DNA from: Mangrovivirga cuniculi
Lineage (GTDB): Bacteria > Bacteroidota > Bacteroidia > Cytophagales > Cyclobacteriaceae
Direction of reading: 5' to 3'
DNA: 64,000 bases
Assembly (NCBI RefSeq): GCF_005166025.1
Contig: NZ_CP028923.1
Location: 2,730,001-2,794,000 of the forward strand
The notes under the pieces are model-generated. The model was not told the origin of the DNA, did not search any database, and was given only the letters and a program-made list of their open reading frames with translations. A program made the position numbers and the translations under genes. Shown here piece after piece: positions 9,737 through 17,421 of this stretch (positions are counted from its first letter, which is position 1; the number at the start of each line of letters is the position of its first letter).

Positions 9737-11086
9737 TTAAAAGTTGTAATTAAGAACAAAGTTAACTTGAAACATATCTACTTTATTTATTATGTAATTA
9801 GGATTGTCGGGATAATTACCACTTCCCGGTTTCCATGTTAATAACATTTCAGGCTTAAAGCCCTTTAAGGATTTGTTTGAATAAAATACATCCAGATTTA
9901 CATGGGTATAATCGGGCATTGCGTATTTATTCAATTCAGGATCGGTAACGGTCGGTCTTATATGACGACCCGCACTTATTGTCGTATTGAATACATTTTT
10001 ACCTGATACGATCTTTCTTTGATAAGTAAGAACAATGGCATGATTATTAGCAAATCCCTCAGTTCTCTCACGTTTTTGAAAACTAAATAAAAACTCTCTA
10101 CCCCATTCTCTTGGAAATAGAAACCTTCCATCCGGGAAGATGTAATCATAAGCGATCGAAAATTTACCTTTCCCTATTTTATGACTGATTTGCAGCCCGA
10201 CAATATTTGATTTTGATGGGGTGAAATATCGGAGTGAGTCAATTGGATTACCTCCTTCTCCTACTCTCAACTGGTTTAACCACTCGAAACTTATTGCTGT
10301 TTTATTATTCTTAAATTCATAGGTTGGTTTAAAATAAAAGGCATTGAATACATTATCTGTGTAATAATTCCATATTTCAAATTTCAGAGATTCTGTTAAC
10401 TTGTGATCGACATTAAATACAATCAGGTAATCAGACTCTGTATTATCTTTGTAACCGCTTTTACTTCCATTTTCATTTCTTCCTGTAGGATATTTTCCGA
10501 TAGATTTACCAATAGAATAAAATCCACTTGTTGATCTAGGTGATATTTCATTTAAAACTCCAACCTCAATCTGAGTTCTTTTTATAGATTTATTCTTATA
10601 CCAGATTCCCTGTATCAAAGTAGGGATCATTCGCCCATCCTGTCCATTTAAAAACGGGGTTTTAACTTTCATTCTTCCTAATTTCACATCATGACTATTC
10701 TTGTGATATCTGATATATAATTCTCCTAATATTGGAATGAAGTTATCTGATGGATCATTTAAGTCATAAAGTCCAAGTTCATATCTACTGAATTTACCAG
10801 TAGTCGGATCAGGTTTGCTCAGGTCCTGAACATTTGTATTTACAGATAGATACCCTGCAATTCCAGCTTCAATAGATTCATTAAATTGATAAGTGTATTT
10901 CAGGTATCCTCCCACTGCGAGAGAATGGAAATCTTTAAGACTGTCTTTATTGAAAGTACTCATGTAGAATGTTCGGAACTGTCCGGAAACTCCAGATTCT
11001 TCAAGACTATCTGTTTTCTGTCCTGATACATTTAAACTTATTAGCAGTAATAGTAATAATGGATATAAAAGCCTGTTTAACCTCAT
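9737..11086 (-). CDS. OprD-like outer-membrane porin
   Basis: A 449-residue outer-membrane beta-barrel with a signal peptide (to about residue 22, LNVSGQ) and a C-terminal aromatic residue (VLNYNF). The segment GRMKVKTPFLNGQDGRMIP matches the pattern GR...TP..N..D.RM.P typical of the OprD family of small-solute porins. Its ATG overlaps the stop of the upstream TsdA-like cytochrome gene by four bases, so the two are translationally coupled and probably function together, for example in uptake or release of small sulfur oxyanions. Substrate is not deducible. An OprD assignment is favoured over a generic porin but rests on the one motif and length. Confidence 0.72.
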   Translation of the reverse strand: MRLNRLLYPLLLLLLISLNVSGQKTDSLEESGVSGQFRTFYMSTFNKDSLKDFHSLAVGGYLKYTYQFNESIEAGIAGYLSVNTNVQDLSKPDPTTGKFSRYELGLYDLNDPSDNFIPILGELYIRYHKNSHDVKLGRMKVKTPFLNGQDGRMIPTLIQGIWYKNKSIKRTQIEVGVLNEISPRSTSGFYSIGKSIGKYPTGRNENGSKSGYKDNTESDYLIVFNVDHKLTESLKFEIWNYYTDNVFNAFYFKPTYEFKNNKTAISFEWLNQLRVGEGGNPIDSLRYFTPSKSNIVGLQISHKIGKGKFSIAYDYIFPDGRFLFPREWGREFLFSFQKRERTEGFANNHAIVLTYQRKIVSGKNVFNTTISAGRHIRPTVTDPELNKYAMPDYTHVNLDVFYSNKSLKGFKPEMLLTWKPGSGNYPDNPNYIINKVDMFQVNFVLNYNF

Positions 11087-12111
11087 TTTTTCTTTTTTAA
11101 TCCGTACTGTTGATAATAATAATCAGCAATAGGTTTGAAAGGACCATATTTATGCTGAATAGAATCAAATTCATCTTCCCAGGGGCCATAAGGTGTTGAG
11201 ATAGGTTTTAATTTCCTGTCAGGAAAGTCCTTTTGAGAATTACTTTTTATCGGTCTCTTAAATTTATTTATATATGCAGCAACGTGAATTGCTTCTTCAT
11301 CACTAAGTTTTGGTTTTTCGACTGTCGCCTGGCCAAATGGCATATTCCCTTTTATAAAAGCAGCAGCTGTTAATACTCTGTGCATACCAGCTCCATTATT
11401 ATAAGTATCGTATCCCCAAAGAGGTGGATATTGATAAACTTTATTTTTGTTATCTATTTTAATTCCCTCACCATCACTGCCATGGCAGAGAGCGCATTCC
11501 TTTTCATAAATAGTTTCGCCAATTAAAGTGTCTGCTCGAAAAGACGGGATTTCAATATTTGTAAAACCAGCATGTTTTTGAACTATCTGTTCTGTAGCTC
11601 CTTCACTTAACCACTCCATATAGCTTATAATGGCTTCCATTTGAGGTGAATCTTTTGGAAGTGGTTTGCCATCCATACTTCTTTCCATGCATCCATTTAC
11701 ACGGTCTTCCAGGGTAGATACTTTATTTTCCCTGCCTCTGAATTTAGGATATCTTTTCGTAACACCCACCCATGATGCTGCACCTGGTTTTGTACCATTA
11801 TCCAGGTGGCAACTGGTGCATGAAAGGTTATTACCAGTATATCTTAAATCTTCACTTGATGTCTGTGAACCCATGTAACCGGGAGATTGACTTATTAATA
11901 AATATCCATATTTTATTTCTTTACCCTTACGGCCGGAAGGTAGATGTTTTTCGATAGTTTTATTTTCGATAAAGGAAACTTCTCTATTATTGTCAGATAA
12001 AAATTCGGGGTAAAAATTCATAAGGCTTACCAAAATAAAAAAAATCGACAATCCAAATACCAATAAGGACAACACGAGAGCTAATTTCCCGATAGTTTTT
12101 TCAATGTTCAT
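11083..12111 (-). CDS. TsdA-like dihaem cytochrome c (thiosulfate dehydrogenase family)
   Basis: Membrane-anchored dihaem cytochrome. A single N-terminal helix is followed by two CxxCH sites: CTSCH (residues 106-110 counted from the upstream ATG at 12135) and CALCH (214-218). The surroundings match TsdA: NLSCTSCHLDNGT, SWVGVTKRYPKFRGR, TLEDRVNGCMERSMDG and YPPLWG...NNGAGM, then NMPFG with a candidate axial Met. C149 in NGCMERS corresponds in context to the unusual Cys haem ligand of Allochromatium TsdA. TsdA interconverts thiosulfate and tetrathionate in the periplasm. The first Met (12135) adds eight residues before MNIEKTIGK; I prefer the start at 12111, where the anchor begins. It is coupled by a 4-base overlap to the porin. 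Direction of reaction and electron acceptor are unknown. Confidence 0.83.
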   Translation of the reverse strand: MNIEKTIGKLALVLSLLVFGLSIFFILVSLMNFYPEFLSDNNREVSFIENKTIEKHLPSGRKGKEIKYGYLLISQSPGYMGSQTSSEDLRYTGNNLSCTSCHLDNGTKPGAASWVGVTKRYPKFRGRENKVSTLEDRVNGCMERSMDGKPLPKDSPQMEAIISYMEWLSEGATEQIVQKHAGFTNIEIPSFRADTLIGETIYEKECALCHGSDGEGIKIDNKNKVYQYPPLWGYDTYNNGAGMHRVLTAAAFIKGNMPFGQATVEKPKLSDEEAIHVAAYINKFKRPIKSNSQKDFPDRKLKPISTPYGPWEDEFDSIQHKYGPFKPIADYYYQQYGLKKKK

Positions 12112-12138
12112 TTGAATAGATCTGATGGTTAACAATTA

Positions 12139-12182
12139 TACAGGTGAAGCTGTTTTTATGAAACCACTATACTTCACCTGTA
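12139..12182. promoter_or_regulatory. 11-bp inverted repeat upstream of the TsdA-like gene
   Basis: Perfect arms TACAGGTGAAG (12139-12149) and CTTCACCTGTA (12172-12182) separated by 22 bases, so the half-site centres lie about 33 bases (three helical turns) apart. It lies 28 bases before the preferred ATG at 12111. It could be an operator pair or a leader hairpin; there is no T-run, so a terminator is unlikely. Confidence 0.5.
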
Positions 12183-12282
12183 ATCATCGGAAAACAAGTA
12201 ATGAAAATACGATTACAGAAATGTTCACTAACGTTTTACCGAATGACTGTTACAAAATTACTTCGGCAATCATTCAAAAAAA

Positions 12283-12296
12283 GTAACTAATGTCAC
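12283..12296. promoter_or_regulatory. Second Crp/Fnr-type box, upstream of the TsdA-like gene
   Basis: GTAAC-TAAT-GTCAC on the plus strand; the minus strand reads AGTGTGAC-ATTA-GTTAC, one mismatch from a perfect palindrome and close to the box at 9664-9677. It lies about 170 bases before the TsdA-like start and next to the terminator of the DUF1328 gene. Confidence 0.45.
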
Positions 12297-12312
12297 ACTA
12301 GAACATAAAAAA

Positions 12313-12330
12313 AGCCGCTCAATGGCGGCT
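12313..12330 (-). terminator. Terminator of the DUF1328 gene
   Basis: Arms AGCCGC and GCGGCT with a 6-base loop. On the minus strand it is followed by a run of seven T. It lies 23 bases after the stop of the small membrane-protein gene. Confidence 0.85.
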
Positions 12331-12352
12331 CTTTATAATATCAATTTCACAT

Positions 12353-12514
12353 TTACTTCTTGACTAACCTTGCTATCAAGGAGATGACAAACAGCACAAT
12401 AAAGATGAAGAAAATAATTTTTGCGATAGATGCTGCACCGGCGGCTATACCTCCAAATCCAAATAGTGCGGCGATAATGGCGATTACTAAGAAAATTATT
12501 GTCCAACGTAACAT
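12353..12514 (-). CDS. DUF1328 (YtjA-type) small membrane protein
   Basis: A 53-residue, two-helix membrane protein starting [20 protein letters not shown], with the [13 protein letters not shown] turn and a basic C-terminus (ARLVKK). This is the complete DUF1328 pattern. An in-frame ATG at 12565 would add 17 polar residues not seen in the family, so the internal ATG is the better start. In other bacteria these proteins are stress-induced; the role is unknown. The gene is monocistronic, with its own terminator. Confidence 0.88.
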   Translation of the reverse strand: MLRWTIIFLVIAIIAALFGFGGIAAGAASIAKIIFFIFIVLFVISLIARLVKK

Positions 12515-12662
12515 AATAGATTGATTATTTGTTTTTTGGCTTTTAAACAACCAAAATTCTGCCAACTATTGTTAAAGCCATTTTAATGGGATTATGTTAG
12601 TTTATATATAATCTGAGGGGAAAATATTCTACAAGAATCGTAGTTTTTTCGGTACAACAATA

Positions 12663-14636
12663 TTAGCTAATAGCCTTGCTAAAGTTTACAATATCATCGG
12701 GTTTGCCACAAACATAAATTACATCTCCCCTTCTGATTACTTCCTCGGGCCCTGATTGAATAAATTCATTTTGTCGGTTTATCCCTAAAATATTGATCCT
12801 GAATTTTTTCCTTATATCAGAATCTGCCAGAGATTTTCCAATTACTGAACCGGAGTCTGAAATTATCCTGATTGCCTCAATATTAATCTCAGGGATACTC
12901 AAAGGTCTGATTTTCTTACTTTCTTTTTTCCTGGTTAACAATTCGTAATTATCAGACCGGAATAGTTTGGCTATATTTTCTAAGCGATGTGCCGGAATTA
13001 AATATCTGTGAAGAGCTCTTGAAAATATCTCAATCGAAGTTTCAAATTCTTCAGGTATTACCTCATCAGCTCCCAGCAATAGTAATTCGTCTGTTTCAGA
13101 AATAAATCTTGTTCTTACTATCAGATGAACTGACTGAGTAAGTGTTCGAATGTTAGATACAATTCGTTTGGTTGCACCTGGATCTGAAATAGCAACGATA
13201 GCTACTCTTGCCTTCTCTATATTAGCTTTATGAAGAATAAAATCATTGGAAGCATCACCATAAAATATCTTTTCACCTTTGCCTCGCTCTGCTTTTACGG
13301 TTTTAGCGTTAAATTCAATTATTATATAAGGAATATCAGTTAGTCGAGCTGCTTTGGCTACATTTTTCCCATTCAAACCAAAGCCTATTATAACAAGGTG
13401 GTCTTGTAAATCTTCAGTTCCAACAATTTTTTCCTCTCTTAAATCATCCAGTCTACGCCTTTTCTGGCTTCTTTTCCCTGACAAGAAATTAGACAAGTTG
13501 CCAGAAAAACCCATGATAAAAGGAGTTGATATCATTGATAAAATAGAAATAGATAAAAAGTACTGGTTCAATTCCGGAGTTAGAAGTCCATTTTCTATAC
13601 CTACCTGCGATAAAATAAAAGAAAACTCACCTACCTGGAATAATGCCAGTCCACTTACTACACTAGATCTGAATGGATATTTTAATAAGCTCGATGCAAA
13701 AAAGACTATTAATGATTTCAGTAGAAAGACCAATACCAATACGGGCAAAACAATGGCGATGTTTTCCCACAGAAAGCCAAGATTCAAAAGCATGCCGATT
13801 GAAATAAAGAAAAAGCCGGTAAAGAGCTCTCTAAAAGGCAGTACCAGGCTGACAGCCCTGTGACTGTATTCAGATTCTGAAATAATCAGCCCGGCGATGA
13901 AAGCTCCAAATGCCAGTGAAAGACCGGCTTGCTCCGTTAAAACTGCTACTCCAAGACAAATAGTTAGTGTGGTGAAAATAAAAATCTCATTACTCCTTGT
14001 CTTAGCGACCAAGTGCATCAGTTTAGGCACTACATATCTTGCACTTAACAAAGTAAAAACAACGATTACCAGTGTTTTTATTGCTAATTCAGCAACACTT
14101 TCAAATACATTATCTGTATTACCTGCCATAATTGGAGTAATCAGCATCATTGGAACAACGATCACATCCTGAAATATCAATATACCCAGTGAAAATCGAC
14201 CATGAGGCATGTCCATCTCATTTCTATCCTGAAGCATTTTAAAAACGAGGGCAGAACTGGATAGAGAAAATAAGAAACCAATAAAAACAGCTACCATCAA
14301 ATTGTCTACAAAAAAATAAACTACCAGGGTTACAATTATGATAGTGGCGATTACCTGCAAGCTCCCTCCCAGTAGCACTGTTTTACGAATTGAAGCCAGT
14401 TTTTTAATTGAAAATTCAAGCCCTATAACGAAAAGCAGGAATATAACCCCAATTTCTGCCAGCATTTCGACTTCTTCATTGGCAGCAACAAGACTTAAAC
14501 CAGAAGGTCCTATTATGACACCCGAGGCAAGAAAGCCTATTACCGTGGGTAATTTCAGGCTTTGAAAAATCAGTACTACCAATACTGATATACCAAGCAG
14601 GTAAAGTATGTCAATGAGAAGAGGTGCTGCGTGCAT
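12663..14636 (-). CDS. CPA2-family cation:proton antiporter with TrkA domains (KefB/C-like)
   Basis: A 657-residue inner-membrane transporter. About twelve hydrophobic helices (residues 5-385) form the Na+/H+-exchanger fold of the CPA2 family, including LGILIFQDVIVVP and LSLAFGAFIAGLIISES. A RCK/TrkA-N Rossmann domain follows (DHLVIIGFGLNGKNVAK, about 410-530), then a TrkA-C domain (about 570-657). This layout is that of KefB/KefC-type K+ efflux or K+/H+ antiporters gated by nucleotide ligands. The KefC glutathione-site details cannot be judged by eye. It is transcribed alone, close to a K+ channel gene, which suggests local grouping of ion-homeostasis functions. Confidence 0.9.
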   Translation of the reverse strand: MHAAPLLIDILYLLGISVLVVLIFQSLKLPTVIGFLASGVIIGPSGLSLVAANEEVEMLAEIGVIFLLFVIGLEFSIKKLASIRKTVLLGGSLQVIATIIIVTLVVYFFVDNLMVAVFIGFLFSLSSSALVFKMLQDRNEMDMPHGRFSLGILIFQDVIVVPMMLITPIMAGNTDNVFESVAELAIKTLVIVVFTLLSARYVVPKLMHLVAKTRSNEIFIFTTLTICLGVAVLTEQAGLSLAFGAFIAGLIISESEYSHRAVSLVLPFRELFTGFFFISIGMLLNLGFLWENIAIVLPVLVLVFLLKSLIVFFASSLLKYPFRSSVVSGLALFQVGEFSFILSQVGIENGLLTPELNQYFLSISILSMISTPFIMGFSGNLSNFLSGKRSQKRRRLDDLREEKIVGTEDLQDHLVIIGFGLNGKNVAKAARLTDIPYIIIEFNAKTVKAERGKGEKIFYGDASNDFILHKANIEKARVAIVAISDPGATKRIVSNIRTLTQSVHLIVRTRFISETDELLLLGADEVIPEEFETSIEIFSRALHRYLIPAHRLENIAKLFRSDNYELLTRKKESKKIRPLSIPEINIEAIRIISDSGSVIGKSLADSDIRKKFRINILGINRQNEFIQSGPEEVIRRGDVIYVCGKPDDIVNFSKAIS

Positions 14637-14700
14637 TGGTTATAGGTAATTACTAATTAATTACCATGAAGATAATCAATGTTGCTTATCTGAAAAGTGT

Positions 14701-15336
14701 TTAAGCTTCGTTATTTAATAATTTTTCAAGTTTAGTAAAAAACTTCCCAACATCGTACCCATCTACTAAGGCATGGTTAGCATGAGCTGATACAGGAATT
14801 GTATATTTCCCATTCTCATTAGTTAGTTTACCAACGGATAGCTTTGGACAACTATCTTTATATTTAAAAGATCTGGCATGACTGATTGAAGAAAATTTAA
14901 TCCAGGGAATACTTGAGAAATGAATTGCTTCAGGCCCTGCCCTTTCAGTATCTAAACCGGAAGATTTTTTTACCACATTCATTTCTTTTTGAGCATTAAT
15001 AAAAAAGTCTTCAAAATCCGGATAATACTTAAGCGAGGTAAAGCCAAAAGTCTTATCATCTCTTAATACAGTTGATGACAGGCTCAAAACTTCATACTTA
15101 TAGACTCTATTATCTAAAATTCGAAGTTTAAATGCATCTATTGAGTTTGCAACTTTAAGAATGCAATGCATATAATATAAAGAAAAGGACCAGTCTTTTG
15201 ATTTACATAAATTATAAGAACCTGTACAATCTATATCTGTTGTAAATCCGAAATAGGGTTCTTCAAATGAATTGAAAAAATTAAAATGTTCACGTCTATT
15301 CCATGTGGAAATATCCAATTCAGATCTCTTACTCAT
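14701..15336 (-). CDS. Type-A chloramphenicol acetyltransferase-like protein
   Basis: A 211-residue acyltransferase of the CAT fold. The C-terminal catalytic motif is present as ANHALVDGYDVGKF, with H188 as the general base and D192-G193 in the HxxxDG pattern. Size and N-terminal block (TWNRREHFNFF) match trimeric CAT enzymes, which use acetyl-CoA. Many Bacteroidota carry chromosomal CAT-like genes whose substrate is not chloramphenicol, so resistance should not be assumed. The start overlaps the end of the K+ channel gene by eight bases, so the two are co-translated. No mobile element is adjacent. Confidence 0.85.
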   Translation of the reverse strand: MSKRSELDISTWNRREHFNFFNSFEEPYFGFTTDIDCTGSYNLCKSKDWSFSLYYMHCILKVANSIDAFKLRILDNRVYKYEVLSLSSTVLRDDKTFGFTSLKYYPDFEDFFINAQKEMNVVKKSSGLDTERAGPEAIHFSSIPWIKFSSISHARSFKYKDSCPKLSVGKLTNENGKYTIPVSAHANHALVDGYDVGKFFTKLEKLLNNEA

Positions 15337-16027
15337 TAATACCGGGTTTTCTGGAATTTAACTTTCCAATCAAAAATGCTAAAATTACTGCCAGATAAAG
15401 TTGTCCGGCTATTCCTGTGAAAATAGCAATTGACCTACCAAAATTTGATGTTGGGACAAGATCTCCATAACCGACTGTTGTTAAAGTCACAAAGCCATAA
15501 TAAAGAAATATACCTGTTCTTGACCCACGGCCTCTTTCCATTATATCAAAACTGGAGGAAAAGTCAAAAGAATTATTATCGTACCAATAACCTATTCCGA
15601 TGGCTAATGATATAACTATGCCCAATAATAAGTATCCGTTTATAGCCTCAATAATAACGGATGAACTGACTTTTTTAGCCGCCGCAATGATAAAGATCAA
15701 TCTGAATACTACGTAAAAAAAGAATATTAATTCTAATAGTGAAATTATTGAAAAGAATATCGATCCAGGCAGGTAACTTCCTATAAACCGCGCTATAAAA
15801 AGGGTTATTCCGGTAATGAAAACCAGCGATTTGCCAGTTTTATTCTGTTCTTTGGTTTTAATAAATACAACGTAACTACATAATAGAATTATAAAAGCAT
15901 AAGAGTGACCATATATTTTCTGTTTGTTTTCCTCAGGCAGGAGATTTATGATAAAAATAGTGAATACTAATAGAGCTGTCAGGAGGATATTAATCCAAAG
16001 GTTTATATTTTTCTTATTTTTATTCAA
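15329..16027 (-). CDS. Two-pore-helix type K+ channel (Ion_trans_2)
   Basis: A 232-residue membrane protein with about six hydrophobic segments and the K+ selectivity filter TLTTVGYGDLVP (TVGYGD at 184-189) followed by a final helix (LYLAVILAFLIGKL). No cytoplasmic RCK domain is present. This identifies a potassium-selective channel of the Ion_trans_2 class. It lies six bases after the nuclease/phosphatase gene and overlaps the acetyltransferase gene by eight, forming a three-gene transcription unit of unclear logic. Confidence 0.87.
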   Translation of the reverse strand: MNKNKKNINLWINILLTALLVFTIFIINLLPEENKQKIYGHSYAFIILLCSYVVFIKTKEQNKTGKSLVFITGITLFIARFIGSYLPGSIFFSIISLLELIFFFYVVFRLIFIIAAAKKVSSSVIIEAINGYLLLGIVISLAIGIGYWYDNNSFDFSSSFDIMERGRGSRTGIFLYYGFVTLTTVGYGDLVPTSNFGRSIAIFTGIAGQLYLAVILAFLIGKLNSRKPGINE

Positions 16028-16033
16028 GGTGTT

Positions 16034-17089
16034 TTACTCTGCTTTTTCTATTTTTTCTTCTACTTCAACTTTTTCCTCATTATCCATCTCCAGGTTTTTA
16101 TGCTCATCATGTTTAAAGGTAAGAGCAAGATCAACCATCACAGGAAAATGATCCGAATTTATTGAAGGTAAAGTTGTTAGTTTAATCAGTTGAAAATGAT
16201 GACTACAAAATATATGATCAAGCGGCCATCTTAGTAATGGGTATTTAGCATTAAATGTATTATAAAACCCCCTTCCTCGTCGAGGATCAAGTAAATCGCT
16301 TGTTTTAAGAAATAATTCTGTCGTATGACTCCAGGCGACATCATTAAGGTCTCCGGCTACGATAACTGGTAAGGATTCTTCGGCAGCTTTTTTTCCAACG
16401 ATCAAAATTTCTGCATCTCGGTCTGTAGCCCAGGCGTTTTCACTTGGAACCGGAGGTTCGGGATGAAGACAAAATAATTTAATTCGGTTATACCCTAAAA
16501 CAATATTTGTTTCTATAGATGGTATTTCCTTCTTTATTAAGTAGTTAACATGAGTGTTTTCAAGTTTTAATTTAGAGAATAGTAACATCCCGTACGTATT
16601 TTCCTGATCTTCTAAGACACGCTCAGTATATTGATCTCCTATCGCTTTATCCATTGTTTCTCTCCAGTCAGCACTGGTTTCAACTAATAAAATGATATCC
16701 GGATCATTTTTGGAGATTAATTTAATGAGCTTTCCATATTGCTTATTATACTGATATACATTTGATATTAGAAGACGAATATTATTTTTGGAATCAGTTT
16801 TTACTCTACTCAATTGAATAGGCGAAAAAACAGTGTAGGGATAAATCTGATAGGACAAAAACAAGATACTTCCTGAAAGTAAAACCAGAAGAATTATGTC
16901 TATTACCTGAAAATCATCAAAATAAGCAAAGAAGATGGAGATGATGACAAGATTAATGACCCACTTTTGTAGCCTGGGAAATTCAAATACTCTAAAAGTC
17001 CAGAAATCATGTCTTAATAATGGTAATAAGGTAGCAAAAACCATAAGTATGGCTAATACCCTAATAACGATGGTCAATATTATATCCAA
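16034..17089 (-). CDS. Membrane-anchored endonuclease/exonuclease/phosphatase family protein
   Basis: A 351-residue protein. Three N-terminal transmembrane helices (about 5-85) are followed by an EEP-fold domain (about 100-325) with the usual acidic/His sites: VETSADW, VIVAGDLNDVAW, LDHIFCS and INSDHFPVMVDL. The C-terminus is a charged Glu/Lys tail (EEKVEVEEKIEKAE). The fold covers phosphodiesterases, DNases and phosphatases acting on nucleic acids, lipids or sugars; the membrane anchor places the domain outside or at the membrane. First gene of the unit with the K+ channel and CAT-like genes. Substrate unknown. Confidence 0.85.
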   Translation of the reverse strand: MDIILTIVIRVLAILMVFATLLPLLRHDFWTFRVFEFPRLQKWVINLVIISIFFAYFDDFQVIDIILLVLLSGSILFLSYQIYPYTVFSPIQLSRVKTDSKNNIRLLISNVYQYNKQYGKLIKLISKNDPDIILLVETSADWRETMDKAIGDQYTERVLEDQENTYGMLLFSKLKLENTHVNYLIKKEIPSIETNIVLGYNRIKLFCLHPEPPVPSENAWATDRDAEILIVGKKAAEESLPVIVAGDLNDVAWSHTTELFLKTSDLLDPRRGRGFYNTFNAKYPLLRWPLDHIFCSHHFQLIKLTTLPSINSDHFPVMVDLALTFKHDEHKNLEMDNEEKVEVEEKIEKAE

Positions 17090-17357
17090 AATGATTATAA
17101 TTTTATTGCTATAATTTCAGCAGAATTTTTCTATTTTAAAAATAAATAATAAAATAGACTGAAATGTCGATATTGTGTTTTGGAGAACAACTGTCTTTCC
17201 CTTTAACCAATTATTTTCTATTCAATAGTTAGAATTGCTCAATTGCAAAATTGGCTATAAAAAAAGTAAGTCCCTTATTAAAAGGAACTTATAGCATGAG
17301 TCATTTATTTAATCGTATTTTGACAAAAAAGTTTAGGCATCATTCATCTAAAAAAAG

Positions 17358-17387
17358 TTTGATTTTATTTTCTGAAACATATATTTG
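17358..17387 (+). promoter_or_regulatory. Bacteroidota-type promoter for the beta-propeller gene
   Basis: TTTG at 17358-17361, an 18-base spacer, and TATATTTG at 17380-17387. This matches the TTTG / TAnnTTTG elements of the primary sigma factor of this phylum. The start codon follows 34 bases after the -7 box. Confidence 0.75.
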
Positions 17388-17421
17388 CGGCTTTAATTTT
17401 TTATAAACTTTTTAATTAACT

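Noticed and set aside
13354-13863. 169-codon plus-strand open frame opposite the CPA2 antiporter gene
   Set aside because: It is the antisense of a clearly coding, motif-bearing transporter and encodes low-complexity Ser/Lys sequence with no family features.
14701-15336. Acquired chloramphenicol resistance gene on a mobile element
   Set aside because: Composition matches its neighbours, no mobile genes or flanking repeats are present, and it is coupled to a K+ channel gene.
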